Positions 9,774 to 22,061 of a DNA stretch of 64,000 nt are shown in pieces; positions within the stretch are counted from its first letter, which is position 1, and each line of letters starts with the position of its first letter. Source of the DNA: Macrolepiota albuminosa. Its lineage: Eukaryota > Basidiomycota > Agaricomycetes > Agaricales > Agaricaceae. The notes under the pieces are model-generated. The model was not told the DNA's origin. It ran no database searches and worked only from the letters and a program-made list of their open reading frames with translations. Position numbers and translations under genes: made by a program. The stretch spans positions 662,212 through 726,211 of the forward strand of contig JAMWFC010000055.1 in the NCBI GenBank assembly GCA_027475525.1, in the 5' to 3' direction.

Positions 9774-11929
9774 ATGAGAGATCCTTTCCTCTTGATCATC
9801 TCACTAAGTGTTGTAAGCTGACCGTATTTACTCCGCTATGAAATCTCCAGCTGATATATTGTTGCGCGAAAGGCAGCCCATCTTGTGTATAGAGTATGCG
9901 AACCACGGAAAATCCTATGGCATTCAATACTCCTTGTCTTTGCACCTCTCGCCCTGACGCCTTTGCTCACCACTCACTTCCCAAGTGCTATTGAAGCCTC
10001 TGTAATGGCATGGTCTATTTATTTGGTTAGCCTCGTCCTATGCACAGTAACCTACCGCATTTCCCCCTTTCATCCTCTTGCAAAATATCCTGGTCCACTT
10101 GCCTGCAAAGTGTCAAAAATTTGGTTTGCCTTCGTGGCTTGGCAAGGAAAGCAGCATCTATACTACAATCAACTGCATCGACGCTATGGAGATATTGTAA
10201 GAATAGGTACGCCGTTCGTTATCTTGGCATTTTCACTCCTCGCGACTTCGGTCCAGGTCCAAATGAGCTATCGTTTTGTACACCTGATGTAATCGCCCCA
10301 ATGATGGGAGCAGGTGGTATGCCCAAGGCGAGCTGTAAGATTGGTTAGACAAACTTTTTGAGTAAGCTTCTTATGACATTGATCTTTTAGTCTGGGATGG
10401 CCAATTTGCAGACCAGAAGGAATTTCGATCGCTTGTAGGTTTACGGGATCCGAAAGCTCATACGCGGCTTCGTCGAATCTGGGGTAGAGGGTTTACTTCT
10501 GAATCCCTGCGGTCGTACCAGCCAATTTTGGACAAACGCCTGAATGAGTTATTAGGTCACCTTGGCATGCGTACTGGACAGACAATCGACTTGGCCAAAT
10601 GGATGAGCTGGTTTGCGTATGTACATTTGCATGAGGTCTGAGTTGATGATCGCTGACTTGTTATAAACTGCAGATATGACGTTATGAACGACATGGCGTA
10701 AGTGGTTTCCTCTTCTTTAGGTGCCTACATCCTCTCTGACCATAACAAAGATTCGGGGACAACAGTGAGATGATGAAATACCAAGATTCGACCAAGTTAT
10801 GGGATATCATGGAGAATGCGCAACCGTAACTACCTCATCATCGTGGAGACGGACAAATACTAACGATCATTTTAGCATCGGACTAGTGATGAGCATTTTA
10901 CCATGGTTGGCTGAACTATTTAACCAGGTTCCGGGTACAGCCAAAAAGATGAAGGAGTTTAGAGAATTTGCTCGCAGACGTGTCATAAAGCGGCTGAAAA
11001 GTGAACCTTCCACAAAAGACTTGATTTACCACTTGGTAAACAATTTCTACTAATTCATCCTGCACACTAATTGCTTTCTGAAGATGGACGGGGGTGGTAT
11101 TGATGCTGTAGCACCGCACGTGAATCAAGTGGCAAACGACGCATCTCTTGTGATCGTAGCTGGCTCAGACACAATCTCGCCTGCATTATCAAGCTTGTTT
11201 TATTACCTCATTTGTAATCCTGTTGCGTACGCCCGTCTTCAAGCTGAGATTGACAATTCTGGATTATCGCCGGATAACGTTAAACAGTTGGCCCGTCTCT
11301 CGTATCTCAATGCAGCAATGTACGTCAACATGGAGTATTCAACGACGAGTTTATTCTCATATGGTTGCTCCAGAAACGAGACGCTCCGCCTCGTTCCTCC
11401 TCTCCTGAGTGGTAGTATGCGATCACCCTTGATTGGAAGCGGTAGCTTTATGCTCGGGCCATAGCAAGTCTTCTTGTTCGCGATTTTCTTGGCGCTGTTG
11501 ACTCACTTCAATTTGCCTAGTTTTATCCCCGAGGGCACTACCACTAATGTGCATACTTATACTCTGCAAAGAGATGCACGAAACTTTTCTCCTTCACCTG
11601 AGAGATTTATCCCCGAACGCTGGCTCACTGAGGATAAGCAGGTTGCTCTTGAACCACAGCTCTTCGGACACCACGGGTATGTTGCTCATAACGCGGCAGC
11701 ATTCATTCCTTTCTCTTTTGGGCCCGCGGATTGCATCGGGAAAAGGTTAGCCATGCAGGAATTGAGGATGGTGGCATTTGCCGTTCTGCAACAGTTCGAT
11801 TTACAGTTTGCTGCCGGTTACGATCCAACGAGCTGGGAGGCAGACATTTGTGACTATATGGTTATCAGAAAACCAGAACTACGCGTCGTACTACAGAGAA
11901 GAAATCATGAAAGTAACAGCAATCTTTAG
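9774..11929 (+). CDS. Cytochrome P450 monooxygenase
   Basis: Membrane-anchored haem monooxygenase. Ten exons give 1662 nt and 553 residues in frame. The N-terminus holds two or three hydrophobic segments and the Pro-rich hinge (HPLAKYPGP). The I-helix oxygen-binding motif is VAGSDT, the K-helix ExxR is ETLR, and PERF precedes the haem loop PFSFGPADCIGK with its axial Cys. The Arg usual two residues before that Cys is replaced, as in several Agaricomycete families. I chose ATG 9774 because exon 9774-9807 spliced to 9877 through a GTGTTG donor extends the frame into the membrane anchor; no in-frame ATG exists in the second exon before 10005. The ninth intron (11464-11520) starts with GCAAGT, a canonical GC-AG donor, and joining it restores GPYFIPEG. 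Substrate and CYP family are not assignable here. Confidence 0.88.
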
Positions 11930-12226
11930 ATATCATTTTTTGTATTCTTGTTTGTAGGATCGCATTGTTGGTGATACTTCATACTTTTGTTTTTTTTTTC
12001 CGCGTGGATAGGGGCGAGCTTAATGTGACCTTGATGTGATCAGTCTGACACCCACACGATCAGCATGATCATGGTATGTCAACATCACCAACCAGGCGTT
12101 TCTGTCCTTTCTTTCAGCCAAATCAAATTTGCCTGCGGTATTTTGATCTTATACTTGCTCTTGTAGCGTCTTGACTCGCCTCCACGGCCACTGGTAGTAG
12201 CCACCATTGCCCCTTGGAGTTCTGTC

Positions 12227-15200
12227 ATGTCCCATGTCGACCAATCTTCAAATCCTACGACGCCAACTCAAAGGACAGCTTTTCTTGATGCACGACTATC
12301 TTCTCGAGATCTGGAGAACAGCCATTCTCCTATGATAGCTGACGAAGGCGGAAGCATCTTAGTCGGTTCGCCCGACCAATTCCACGGGGATGATCAAGTT
12401 CCTCTTCATTTAACGTCGAATGTTCTTGGCCTATCAACCAGTGTGCCACGCTCTCGGCCGATCCCTATCAGTCGTTTATCGCCAAGTCCTCTGTTCACTA
12501 GAAGACGCGCTGCAAACGCCCGTGTCGCCTCTGGATTGAGCAGTCTAGTAATGGGTACTCCCGAGTCTGACCATCAATGGTCACTTTTTGGACAACTTAT
12601 GGAAAACGAGGGTCAGCTTCCGTTAACTTCGACAACCCCGGGAGGACGACGGCTGTCAACATCAACTTCAGGTCATCCAATCCTCCAGGGAAGCCGAAAT
12701 TCAACATCAAACCTCACGCACTCAAGTATAACCGATCCCTTCCTGGACACGCACACAGTCACGGATAGAAGTGGACAGAGTGCATTGAGGCCTCCTTTCG
12801 ATGCATCATCCTCCAAAGGGCCAGCGACGGACACGAACAATGACGACTATGATTCGTCAGATTCAGATTCAGACGAGGAAACCGAGCCATCCATATCCGC
12901 TGAGCCATCTCCCGTTCCCTGGTACTCTCTACGGCGAATACCAAGCGTTCCAATCTTGTACCGTCATGTTCTGAAATGCGCTATTGCCTACTTCATCGCT
13001 TCGCTTTTCACGTTCAATCCTTTTCTTGCGAACCTCCTTAGCAAAATTACTTTGTACGGAGATATGGACCATCGTCCCGGGCCCCGTGAACCTTTTCCAA
13101 GTGGGCATATGGTTGCATCAATGTCAGTGGTCTTTTATGAGTGACGCCACGTCTGTCTAATCTAATATTAGTGCTGTTTATTATAACCCTGCCAAGACAA
13201 AAGGCGGAATGATTGAAGCCAATATATTTTGTCTTGTGGGTCTGTTCTACGCTGCCTTCGTGTGTTTATCCTCCATGAGTATGATCCAGTGGCTCGAGAT
13301 AAGTCCTGGATGGGAGTGGCTGGGTAATCTTGTTGGTATACTATGGATAGGAGTGAGTATGACCATCGTTTCTTGGTTTAAAGTTTGGATGGTACGTCTT
13401 TAGGTCCTTGAATGCTTGCAAGGTTAACCACTAAATTGTTGGGCAGGCAAACCCTTCATTTAATACCGGTAGATAGTTCTTTTACTCGTCGATACTCGTC
13501 GATTCCCTCTGACCTATGCGATACAGCATGCAGCATGACAGCAATTATAATATCGGTCGTGTATGTTCTGTTTCCGCTTGACACCTCGATGCTAACAGTT
13601 TACAGAGTTGTGAAACAAGGCGGGCTACCCACTCTTCTTCAGGTCTCTACTATTGTTATCTGCGGGTCCCTTATATCGAATATTGTCTGCTATCTCATAT
13701 GGCCGCAATCTGCCATCGACAACCTCCAAACCAACATGACCAAAACTCTTGACTCCTTCTCCACCGTACTTTCCATGTTCACCAATACCTTTCTCCTTGA
13801 GGGCGGTTCACACAACCAGGCGCATCTCGATAAAATGCAACGCGCAGTGGAAAACCACCAAAGCAGCTTCACGAGTCTCAAAAAGTCGATATTAGAGGCA
13901 CGTACAGAGTGGTTTGGCCGTGGAAATCCTGTTGGCGCCCTGCCTGAGGACACAGGAAAATGGGCGTACGGAGATGCGGTTGATAGCTTGAATCGACTTG
14001 GGCAACATCTAAATGGTTTGCGGAGCGGAACCAGGCTTCAATATGAGTTAACGAAGGCAGGTGTGGTGAAAAATCGGCGGAGGAAGCACAAGAAAAATAG
14101 CAAGCGTCCAGGGGGACTCGATGTATTGCCGGCGATAGACGATGACGAGGAAACGGCAATGTTGAAGGCCGCAGCTCTCATGTTCGGTGACTTGGTCGAC
14201 GAGTTGGGTCCACCGCTTAAGGCATTATCAGTACGTTTGTGGTTTTGCTTAAGCTCTTCTTTGAACTGGTCTATCATAGGGCGCTTGCATCACATCACTT
14301 AAGCGTTTACGGCAAGAATTTGAACAGTCCAAGTCACAACGTCGAAAGAATGAGTCACCTTTTAAGCAAGATGGTTTTCTTGGCCTTGTTAATGAGATTG
14401 AGCGAGCGCTTGTGAGATTTGAGAGCACTTCGAATCATGCGCTTTTACGTTGGTACCGAAGGAATGATGGCCCCCCTGCAGGCTCAAGTCCACGACCCCG
14501 ATCTGTATCAAGTCTTCTGGAGAGCAGTATCTATTCGTCCAGAGGTGACGATCTTGACAACACAGTGTGGTCCAACAATGAACAAGTCTTCTTGGTCTAT
14601 TTGTACGCATTATTCGTGGGGTATATGCAGCAAACTAGCTAATAGCCGCCCTTCAAGTTTCATCTTCACTCTGCAAGAATTTTCTCGGGAGGTTGTATCA
14701 CTAATTGATGCAATGAGGCGAATATACCATTACGAGAAAGATTGCATGAACCGCGGGCATTGGTGGGAACGAATTTACCGCGACACCCGCAAACGCTTGT
14801 CCCGCTCATCATCTGTGCCACGTCTCCAAAAACCCGGCCTTAAGCGCACGTTCTGTGAGCATCCCCTCTTTTTCTCTACATTAGGGTAATTGAAGTCGTT
14901 TATTATCCTGACAGCGTCATATATCATACCAGACATCCGTCGCCCAGTGCCATCCTTCCCAAAAGTACGCCCGCATGCTCCAAACACAATACAAATGCCA
15001 TCTAGCGATACACTGAGCATGATAGGGCGTCTCAAACAAGGGGTTTGGAAGTTTGGGTATCGATTGACTGAGAGGGACACCAAGTATGCTTTCAAAGTCG
15101 GAATGTCTATAGCCATTTTGGCAATTCCTGCCTTCTATGATGCGACCCGACCCCTCTTTGTGAAGTATTGGGGCGATTGGGCACTAATATCGGTAAGAGA

Positions 15201-16830
15201 GGTTGCACCGTTATTCTATTGATTACCAATGCATGCCTCACTATCTCTAGTTCTTCGCTGTAATGTCGCCGACTATTGGTGCTGTGAGTGACCATCTTCT
15301 CAGATGAATCTGGATATTGGGCTGATTTTAGCTTGAGACGAATAAACTTGGCCTTCAACGGGTTCTGGGCACATTGTGTGTTCCGTGCAAATTACGTTAT
15401 AACCATCGTCTGATCGTTCTTTAGGTTTGGTGCTGTCGTCGCTGCCAGTATTTTCACTTTCTACTCTGAATACCCCGCCGTTCTTGCTATTTTTGGATTC
15501 TTTTTTTCTTGGCCATGTTTCTATTACGCTTTAGCTCGACCTGAATATCTATCTGCATCCCGCTTTGTACTTCTCACATACAACCTGACCTGCCTTTACT
15601 GGAAAGTTTAACTATGCCTGCTTCTATCGATTGATGCTCATCTCTTGGCAGTTATAACCTTCGCAGGAAAGAGCTGCCTGTTGCCCGTGTTGCAGCGGAC
15701 AGAGCTTTGGCTGTGACGGCAGGTGTTCTTTGGGCTGCCTTCATTTCGCGATTCTGGTGGCCAGCTGAGGCAAGAAGAGAATTGGGCAAGGCCCTTGGCG
15801 AGTATGTAATCATTGTAGCGTCCTTCCGTCCTTGAAGTACTCATAGTCGTCGTGTCAGGTTCTGCCTGAATATCGGCTGGTTGTATACGCGTTTGGTGGC
15901 GTCGAACTCGTTTGCTCCTGAGTACCAGGCAGAAATCAACAGCAATGTAACCGAAATGGCGGCAGCCTCACTTGGTGTCACTGCACCATCCAAGTCCACA
16001 AAACTTAATAACTCCATCAAAGATTTTATGTCTATGTAAATGGTTCTGTTCACTTCATATCAAGAAGTTTATTGATGTTTTCAAGGGAACTCCACCTGCA
16101 GATCAAGCTTATTGAACTGCAAGGTCTTCTGGCCCAGACCCAACACGAACCACGTCTCAAGGGTCCTTTTCCGATCCTTCTCTATAGGGGAATTTTGACT
16201 AGCCTTCAGACTATCCTGGACAGGCTTCACAGTATGCGTTGTGTGACGACGCGGGAAGAATGGTCAGTAAAATTAATATCCTGAGCTCTATATTGGTTAT
16301 GATATTCGGCAATTGATAGGTATACGGTGAGTGGTTTTATGCATTAATCAGCAATCACGGTAGACGCGTATGGTATCCATAGAGTGTGCGACAAGATTTT
16401 ATTATCCCTGTAAACAAAGAACGGCATGAGATGGTTGGAAACATTCTTCTCAGCCTCTCAACTCTCGCTTCTGCCCTTCGGTTAAAGGCTCCACTTCCAC
16501 CCTACCTTCCTCCAGTTGAAGAATCCAGACAACGTTTGGTATGCGCCATGGTTCCCGTTTTTGATTACCATCACTGGTCTGACAGATGTGCATTTCCAGG
16601 TGGATGCGATACGCAGACTTGATATTGTAAGAAATCGGGACGCAAAGGGCTCTAGACAACTGCTTTTTTTTGCATACGCGCTTACCATGAAAGGAGTGAC
16701 TGAAGAGCTGGAATCATTGGGCCGAACGATGCAATCAGCTTTTGGGGTGATTGGAGGTTCAGCCGAAGAGTTCGAGGCGTTGTTCATGTACCCAGAGGAC
16801 AGTCAAAGGCGGCTTGATCATGCTGCCTAA
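12227..16830 (+). CDS. FUSC / ArAE-type membrane protein (Bre4-like)
   Basis: Large multi-exon integral membrane protein of the fungal group that includes yeast Bre4, with an aromatic-acid-exporter-type N-terminal domain, a DUF2421-type C-terminal region and FUSC-like helices. Residues 1-230 are Ser/Pro-rich and disordered, with an acidic run (DDYDSSDSDSDEETE). A first helix cluster begins at about 12957 (YRHVLKCAIAYFIASLFTF) and continues through 13.2-13.7 kb. A cytosolic segment follows, then a second cluster starts at about 15085 (YAFKVGMSIAILAIPAFYD) and runs to about 15.8 kb. The soluble C-terminal part includes the conserved RRLDIVRNRDAKGSRQLLFF. First intron: AT at 13123 joined to TGCTGTTTATT. 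The role is unknown; family members are linked to export of small acids or brefeldin A sensitivity. Exact exon ends in 15.2-16.5 kb were not all verified. Confidence 0.82.
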
Positions 16831-17459
16831 ATCAGATCAAATCACGGAACCTCGACTCTTTCGGAACGCTGACTTCGGTCATATATACCTCTCTGTAATC
16901 ATATTTACATACTATACCTCTACCATAGTGCCTGGCTCGTCCCCGGCTACCTTTGGAAATTAGAATTAGTCTCACTACCTCAGGCTGTCCTTCGTCTCTG
17001 ATACCCGAGGCGATTTTATAATCATAGACACTTGCAAGTGGAAACAATTATCATTTTATATTTCTCTATGTTAATCGGCGTTTGCGTGCACAATGTAACG
17101 AACGGTTACGATTACCTCATTCGTTCCTCGTAAGTGAACGTTTGAACGTTCGTCAAAGGACTAAGCCCACCTCCCAAGATTGCTGATAGCATATTTAAAA
17201 TGCATTCATCGTGGCATTGAACGTTCAATGCATATGTACAATGTATGTAGTAGTAAGTAATACAATGCGATTGTTATGAAGTTACAGATCAAAGTACCTG
17301 GATACAACAAATCTATGGAAACCGAATGAAAAGTCTCTCGAGTAAAGAAAATGATTGTAAATAAAAATGCCAATGTCCGGAATACACTCAGAGAAAAAAA
17401 AAGTGAATGCCATACATACATCGCGAAGCCCAAAAACGGAAAATACAATCATGAGCTAC
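16831..17459. other. Convergent 3' intergenic region
   Basis: Lies between the stop codons of two genes that face each other (FUSC-like and kinase). AT-rich, with several short palindromes such as TTTGAACGTTCG near 17140 and TGAACGTTCA near 17218. No gene was recognised. Confidence 0.4.
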
Positions 17460-19078
17460 TCATAGTAGCTGGGCGAACCAGCGATCCGCCTTCACCTCAG
17501 CAATCGTCACACGAGTCTTCGGATTGGGATCGAGGCACCTCCGCATCAAGTCCAGCGCAGCTTCCGATGGGCGCGATGCCCCTGTGACCTCTACTAGAGA
17601 GATCTTCCCATGGATAGCGTCTTTCACGGTCGGAAATGGAGAAGTCCCAGTAAGTAGGAACGAAAGAAGGATGCCGAGTGTCCATATTTCTGCAGGTGGA
17701 GCTTGATATTGTTTCTTAAGCAGGATCTCGGGCGATGCGTAGGCGGTAGTCCCGTAGAATAGGGTGTAATAAGGGCGGGGTTCGTTTGGATCAACAACGA
17801 CGGCGCTGCCGAAGTCAATGAGCTTGACCTAAGACGATATCAATCAGGCGGACCACCAGTAGAAGCCAATATGCTGACCTTGAGGTCACGATCAATGACA
17901 AGATTCTCGTCCTTGATGTCACGATGTGTTATGCCTTGGTTGTCCAAGTAATAAACAACGTCGACCACCTGGGCAAAGACATAGCGTGCCTGTTTTTCCG
18001 AAAGTCGCTTGTATTCTGATTGCTCAATACATTCAAACAGGTCGTGAGACGGGCGTCTTATAAACTCTGATCGAGTAGCCATTTTTGGGCTAGTTTTTGG
18101 AGAAATCGAAGAGAAAGGGCTAGGAATATATAGTTCCTGATCATCCAATTGCTTGATAAAAATGGTGGGAGAACTGCCAGCAGAACTAGGAAGTGAGTCA
18201 TTTGAATTGGAAGGGGTTAACTCTGGGGTTAGAGGTCGTAGGGGAGATGATGAAGGGAGAGCTTGAATGGGTTTTCGCTGGTATTTGGGCCATGGTGAGC
18301 CGTGCAACTCTTGGACCTAGGGAGAATTAGGTAAAAACATGCGGCATCAGAGGAAAGGGCATACGAGATAGAAGTATAGACTATCTTCGAATACATCGAG
18401 GCACTTGACGATATTTTCATGCTCAATAAAGCTTAACAGCATAATTTCCGTAGGCAGCCTTCCGATCGTCTCATCTTCCATCCACGCGTGGTCAGGAACT
18501 TTACTTTTAATAATGAATTTCACGGCGACTTCATGGCCTTCGATGCGATGGCGAGCTGTCATGACGAAACCATATCCGCCGGCACCAAGCTCGTCCTCCA
18601 GTTTGTAATGTCGAACAAAGTGAGGATTCAGTTTGTGCCCAGAAGGAAAATGCGGCGAGTGTAGTTTAGCGTCAAGGTTGAGAGGCACAAATAGACTTGG
18701 TTTGATTTTTCCTGTCCTCAAGGGTTGGGTATCCAGATAAAGAGGGTTCGATAAAATCAGAGAGATCGGTTCTGTATCATATGAGCTTTCCCCAGTATGG
18801 CCGTAGTCGGAGAAAGATGTATCCAAATGCGGAGAATCGTAATCAGGTAAGGATATCACTGGAAAGGGTGAAAAAGACGCGCTTCGCTTGCGCGGAGTTG
18901 TAGGTTCGAATAGCGCTGGGAGAGGAAAGAAGTTGTCTCCAGGCACATAGCATACTTTATCAGTTCCCTGTCCAAAGGGGGGAGTTTGAAGGGTATCGCT
19001 GTCCGTAGGAGACGGGTAGCTTCTAAGCGGTGAAGAGTTACTGGACAAGGGAGGCGATGACATGGGCTCTGATGGCAT
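17460..19078 (-). CDS. Ser/Thr protein kinase, PAS-kinase-like catalytic domain
   Basis: The catalytic domain is most like PAS kinase (PASK/Psk): glycine loop LGAGGYGFV, lysine in VAVKFIIKSKVPDHAW, conserved EDETIGRLPTEIMLLSFIEH, hinge VQELHGSPW, catalytic THRDIKDEN, DFG-type LIDFGSAV and YASPEIL. The roughly 160 N-terminal residues are Ser/Pro-rich and show no recognisable PAS domain. An insertion of about 75 Ser/Pro-rich residues sits between the hinge and the DLFECIE helix, inside the kinase domain. The stop TGA is at 17460-17462, after ADRWFAQLL. The ATG at 19078 (MPSEPMSS) is the first in-frame Met; a 5' exon is possible. PAS kinases coordinate sugar and glycogen metabolism in yeast; that this protein does so is inference. 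Confidence 0.8.
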
Positions 19079-19398
19079 ATATGACACTGGTATCTTGGTA
19101 AAAGAAGGCGGGTTTGTACGGTTGCGCAAGTACAGTAAAGTGGACAACAGGCACTGCTAAAGCGCAGCCAAGAAGGTATACAAAGCAGGGGTGTCTACAG
19201 GCAAAAACAACGGGGCCTGGACATATAATGGCGAACAAAAAAGGGACACAACAAGGGCAGGACACAAGCAGGCCGAATGCAGGCTCTGGCGTGGTTCTGA
19301 CCAAAACGCGTGCCTTATTCATCCAGCACTCAACACAACCACGTGGTCGCATTTATTGTCCATAACTTACTACATATACAATACAACTCACAATCACT
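19079..19398 (-). promoter_or_regulatory. Spacer between kinase start and DNA glycosylase stop
   Basis: About 320 bp separating two genes on the same strand, so it holds the terminator of the glycosylase gene and the promoter of the kinase gene. No distinct motif was recognised. Confidence 0.3.
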
Positions 19399-21165
19399 TC
19401 AGCTGGGCACATCGGCTATAGACCACATGTAGTAAACACCTGACACACCTTGTCAAAGCCCCCCTTTCGATAGAAAAAAAGGCCAGCTCACCAAGGCTCC
19501 GATAAGGCTTCCATTTCTCAGTCAGGTCTTCCATTTCTTTCGACGTCAAGATCGCCCCTCTATACAATTGCGTCAGTCAAGCGCCGATAGAATTACACCA
19601 AATATCCTTACTTCACTTTATTTTTGCCAGAGAGTCTGCTCTTGAGCAGCTCGACAGTGATGCCCTCAGGCAATGGGTCAGGCGTGGAACCTTCATCAAC
19701 TCCAGGCTTCTTCAGCGTGTTTTTGATGGAAGGCGTGAACGTCGGAGGCAACGACGGCAGATCATCAGCCGTGCCTTCGTCTGCGACAGGTGGAACGGAG
19801 GAGACGTCTGGCGTGGGTAGCCCTGCACTATCCAACGCATTTAAGGTGGATGTGTTCGCACCAATAATAGGAAGGGCATCAGCATCCTCGGATTTTTCTT
19901 TCTTCACGGAAGCGGCTGTGGACTTCTTCTGACTATGAGGAGTCCAACCCCAGTTGTGCTTCGCTGAATGGAGAGATAGGAACCAAACGGCCAGACCCCT
20001 TTGGACGCCAAGGTCGCCTGCGCAGTGTCGTGAGGTTCATGACAAAGAATCGATCGATGACCACATACCAACAGGGAGGATATCAGGACGACGCAACGAG
20101 AAAATGGCGAACATGTCAACTATAAGATCACTTGGCGACTCGATTTCAGGAATGCGAGCGACCATTTGCTTACCAGTCCACTAGATCACAGTTTCAATGG
20201 TGCCCACAATGCATTTTACGATAAACGTACCCTCCCAATGCCCCTAACTTCAATGAGCATCCTTGCTAGCTCTTCATCGTCGGCATTTATGAGTTTATCA
20301 GTCGAGAGACGACCGTCGGCGAATCTTTCTGCCAAATCCAATACTAAGGAAATAATATAACAGGTGGAGGTCGACATCGATACAGCACTAGAGGATACTA
20401 ACCATATTCTGCCTTTCTCTGACTTAATCCAGCAGTACGTAACGTGGCAATGTCAGTTTTGGCAACTAACTCTGGACTAGGATAGAAGGATGTCGGTTTC
20501 CCATGTCCCCTGGAGAACACATAGATATTGGGACAGGAGTATCCTTCAGGAGATAAGGGAACGTACGCATAGTCGTCAATTTTCTCGGGGATAGATGGGT
20601 CGAAGAGTCTCACAAATCTATGGTTGACAGAACGAGCAGCGAACCAAGAGATTTGTTGACCGCTAAACCACAGATATGGAATTGATACTGAACTAGTTGG
20701 CTACAAAGACACTGAAGATTCTTACATGATAGATGTAGCCAAGGCGCTGATGATTCGAAGATGACATGCTAAGCAGAAAATTTCATCCAAGAGGATAATG
20801 AGGAGTTACCGAAAGGGGTGCACCATTTCAAGGTGTTCAAATGGCTTGCACTGCATCTTGCCAAAGAGGTCTTTGAAACGGTGGTCGATAGAAATGAGGT
20901 GTTTCTTTCCTTGTTCAAAAGAAAAGGTTAGTAACGCAGGTACCATGGATTGGGCTTTGTGAGCAAAATCATTATTGAGAGTCTGGTTCGACGTCGAGAC
21001 AGCGAGTTGTTCGGTTTTGGCTTTCTTAGTTGCAGTTTGTGGTTTGGCCGCGCGAGGACGTTTCTTCGTAGGAGGATTGGGCTCTTCATCCTCGATTTTC
21101 TGCTTCCCCTCACTTGCTTGGGTGGACACGGCCTGAGCTCGACTAGTTGAACGGGTAATTCGCAT
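19399..21165 (-). CDS. mag1: DNA-3-methyladenine glycosylase II (AlkA/Mag family)
   Basis: Base-excision repair enzyme that removes alkylated purines. After a basic nuclear-type N-terminus (PPTKKRPRAAKPQTATKKAK), the HhH-GPD fold is clear: HPFRALATSIMGQQISW, TDIATLRTAGLSQRKAEYV, the helix-hairpin-helix EVRGIGRWTVDMFAIFSL and the catalytic Asp in LPVGDLGVQRG. A Ser/Pro-rich insertion of about 110 residues follows. The protein ends WKPYRSLGVYYMWSIADVPS, where an intron with its acceptor just before GTGTTTACTACATG restores the usual AlkA C-terminus. ATG 21165 (MRITRSTSR) is the first true ATG; the frame upstream lacks one. Intron 20510-20566 is 57 nt and stop-free. Confidence 0.88.
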
Positions 21166-21611
21166 AATATTGATGAGAGTGAATGCACGTCGAGTTGTGG
21201 CTGCCAGTGATGATCTTTCAATAATAAGGAGCGTCAACGTTTACATTTATCCCAGTCAACGGATGAACTGAGTATCTATTATGCGCGCGTGAGCAAAAAT
21301 TTGATCCTTCCGCCCGTGTCAGCTTCGGGCCGGCGAAGTGAGCGTCCAGCCTTCACAAAGTGGCCACTTTTGCTGCATCTCAACGTTCAATATTCAATAG
21401 AATACTCTCCCTCTAGCAATCCCCTCAAAGTCTACAAGATGCGCTATTTACTCCTGCTTGTGAAGCTTATGACATCAAGTTCGGCATGCGATATCCGGAC
21501 ACCGAGTATGAATCGATGAGACCGCCCACTTGGCTTCAGCGGCGCTTGTTCCGCAGCTTCACCTCTGATTCTTATCAACCACCATCAGAACCGCTTCACA
21601 AATCTCATATC
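21166..21611. promoter_or_regulatory. Divergent promoter, glycosylase / I9 inhibitor
   Basis: Contains the 5' flanks of two genes that point away from each other. Short open frames here do not continue either gene. No distinct motif was recognised. Confidence 0.35.
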
Positions 21612-22061
21612 ATGTCTGAAAACCCTAGTATGTCTGCCTATAGCATGCCTTCTCTTCATAGTCATAGCATTTTCAGGATACATCATCGTATTCAAGAAGA
21701 ATGTGACAAAGGAACAAGTCGACAAGTTCGCCGAAGAAGTGGATAATAACGGTATTTTCGTAGTCTTTCAAGCTCTCTTCTATCCTAAACTCTACTGCAG
21801 GTGGAAAGGTTACGAACAGATACGAATCAGTCCTGAATGTAAGGACTCCTATACCAGTTCCCTTTCCTCTCATACTCAATCTCTCATACTCAATTAACAC
21901 CATTTAGGGCTTCGCTGCCCATCTTCCCGACAGCTACTTCCAGAGTCTACAAGGAGACGACGCCATCGATTACATTGGTGTGTACGCGTTCTTCATCCTC
22001 AGATCGTCGAAACCGACCAAATATCCTCATAGAACCAGATGGTGTGGTCAGCATCAACTGA
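21612..22061 (+). CDS. Small I9-type proteinase inhibitor (subtilisin-propeptide-like)
   Basis: A 78-residue protein spread over five small exons (21612-21627, 21668-21751, 21801-21838, 21908-21977, 22033-22061; 237 nt, in frame). It begins MSENPTFSGYIIVFKKNVTK, contains the inhibitor I9 landmarks VTNRYESVLNGFAAHLPDSY and ends DAIDYIEPDGVVSIN. This matches stand-alone I9 inhibitors such as Pleurotus POIA1 and yeast Pbi2 in length and pattern. Those block subtilisin-like proteases through their C-terminal tail and can act as folding chaperones. There is no signal peptide, so a cytosolic or vacuolar role is likely. No protease gene is adjacent. The middle intron acceptors are fixed by reading frame as well as by AG. 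Confidence 0.85.

Noticed and set aside
9885..10004. P450 start at 9885
   Set aside because: The codon there is GTG. A 5' exon at 9774-9807 joined to 9877 gives a proper ATG and an in-frame total.
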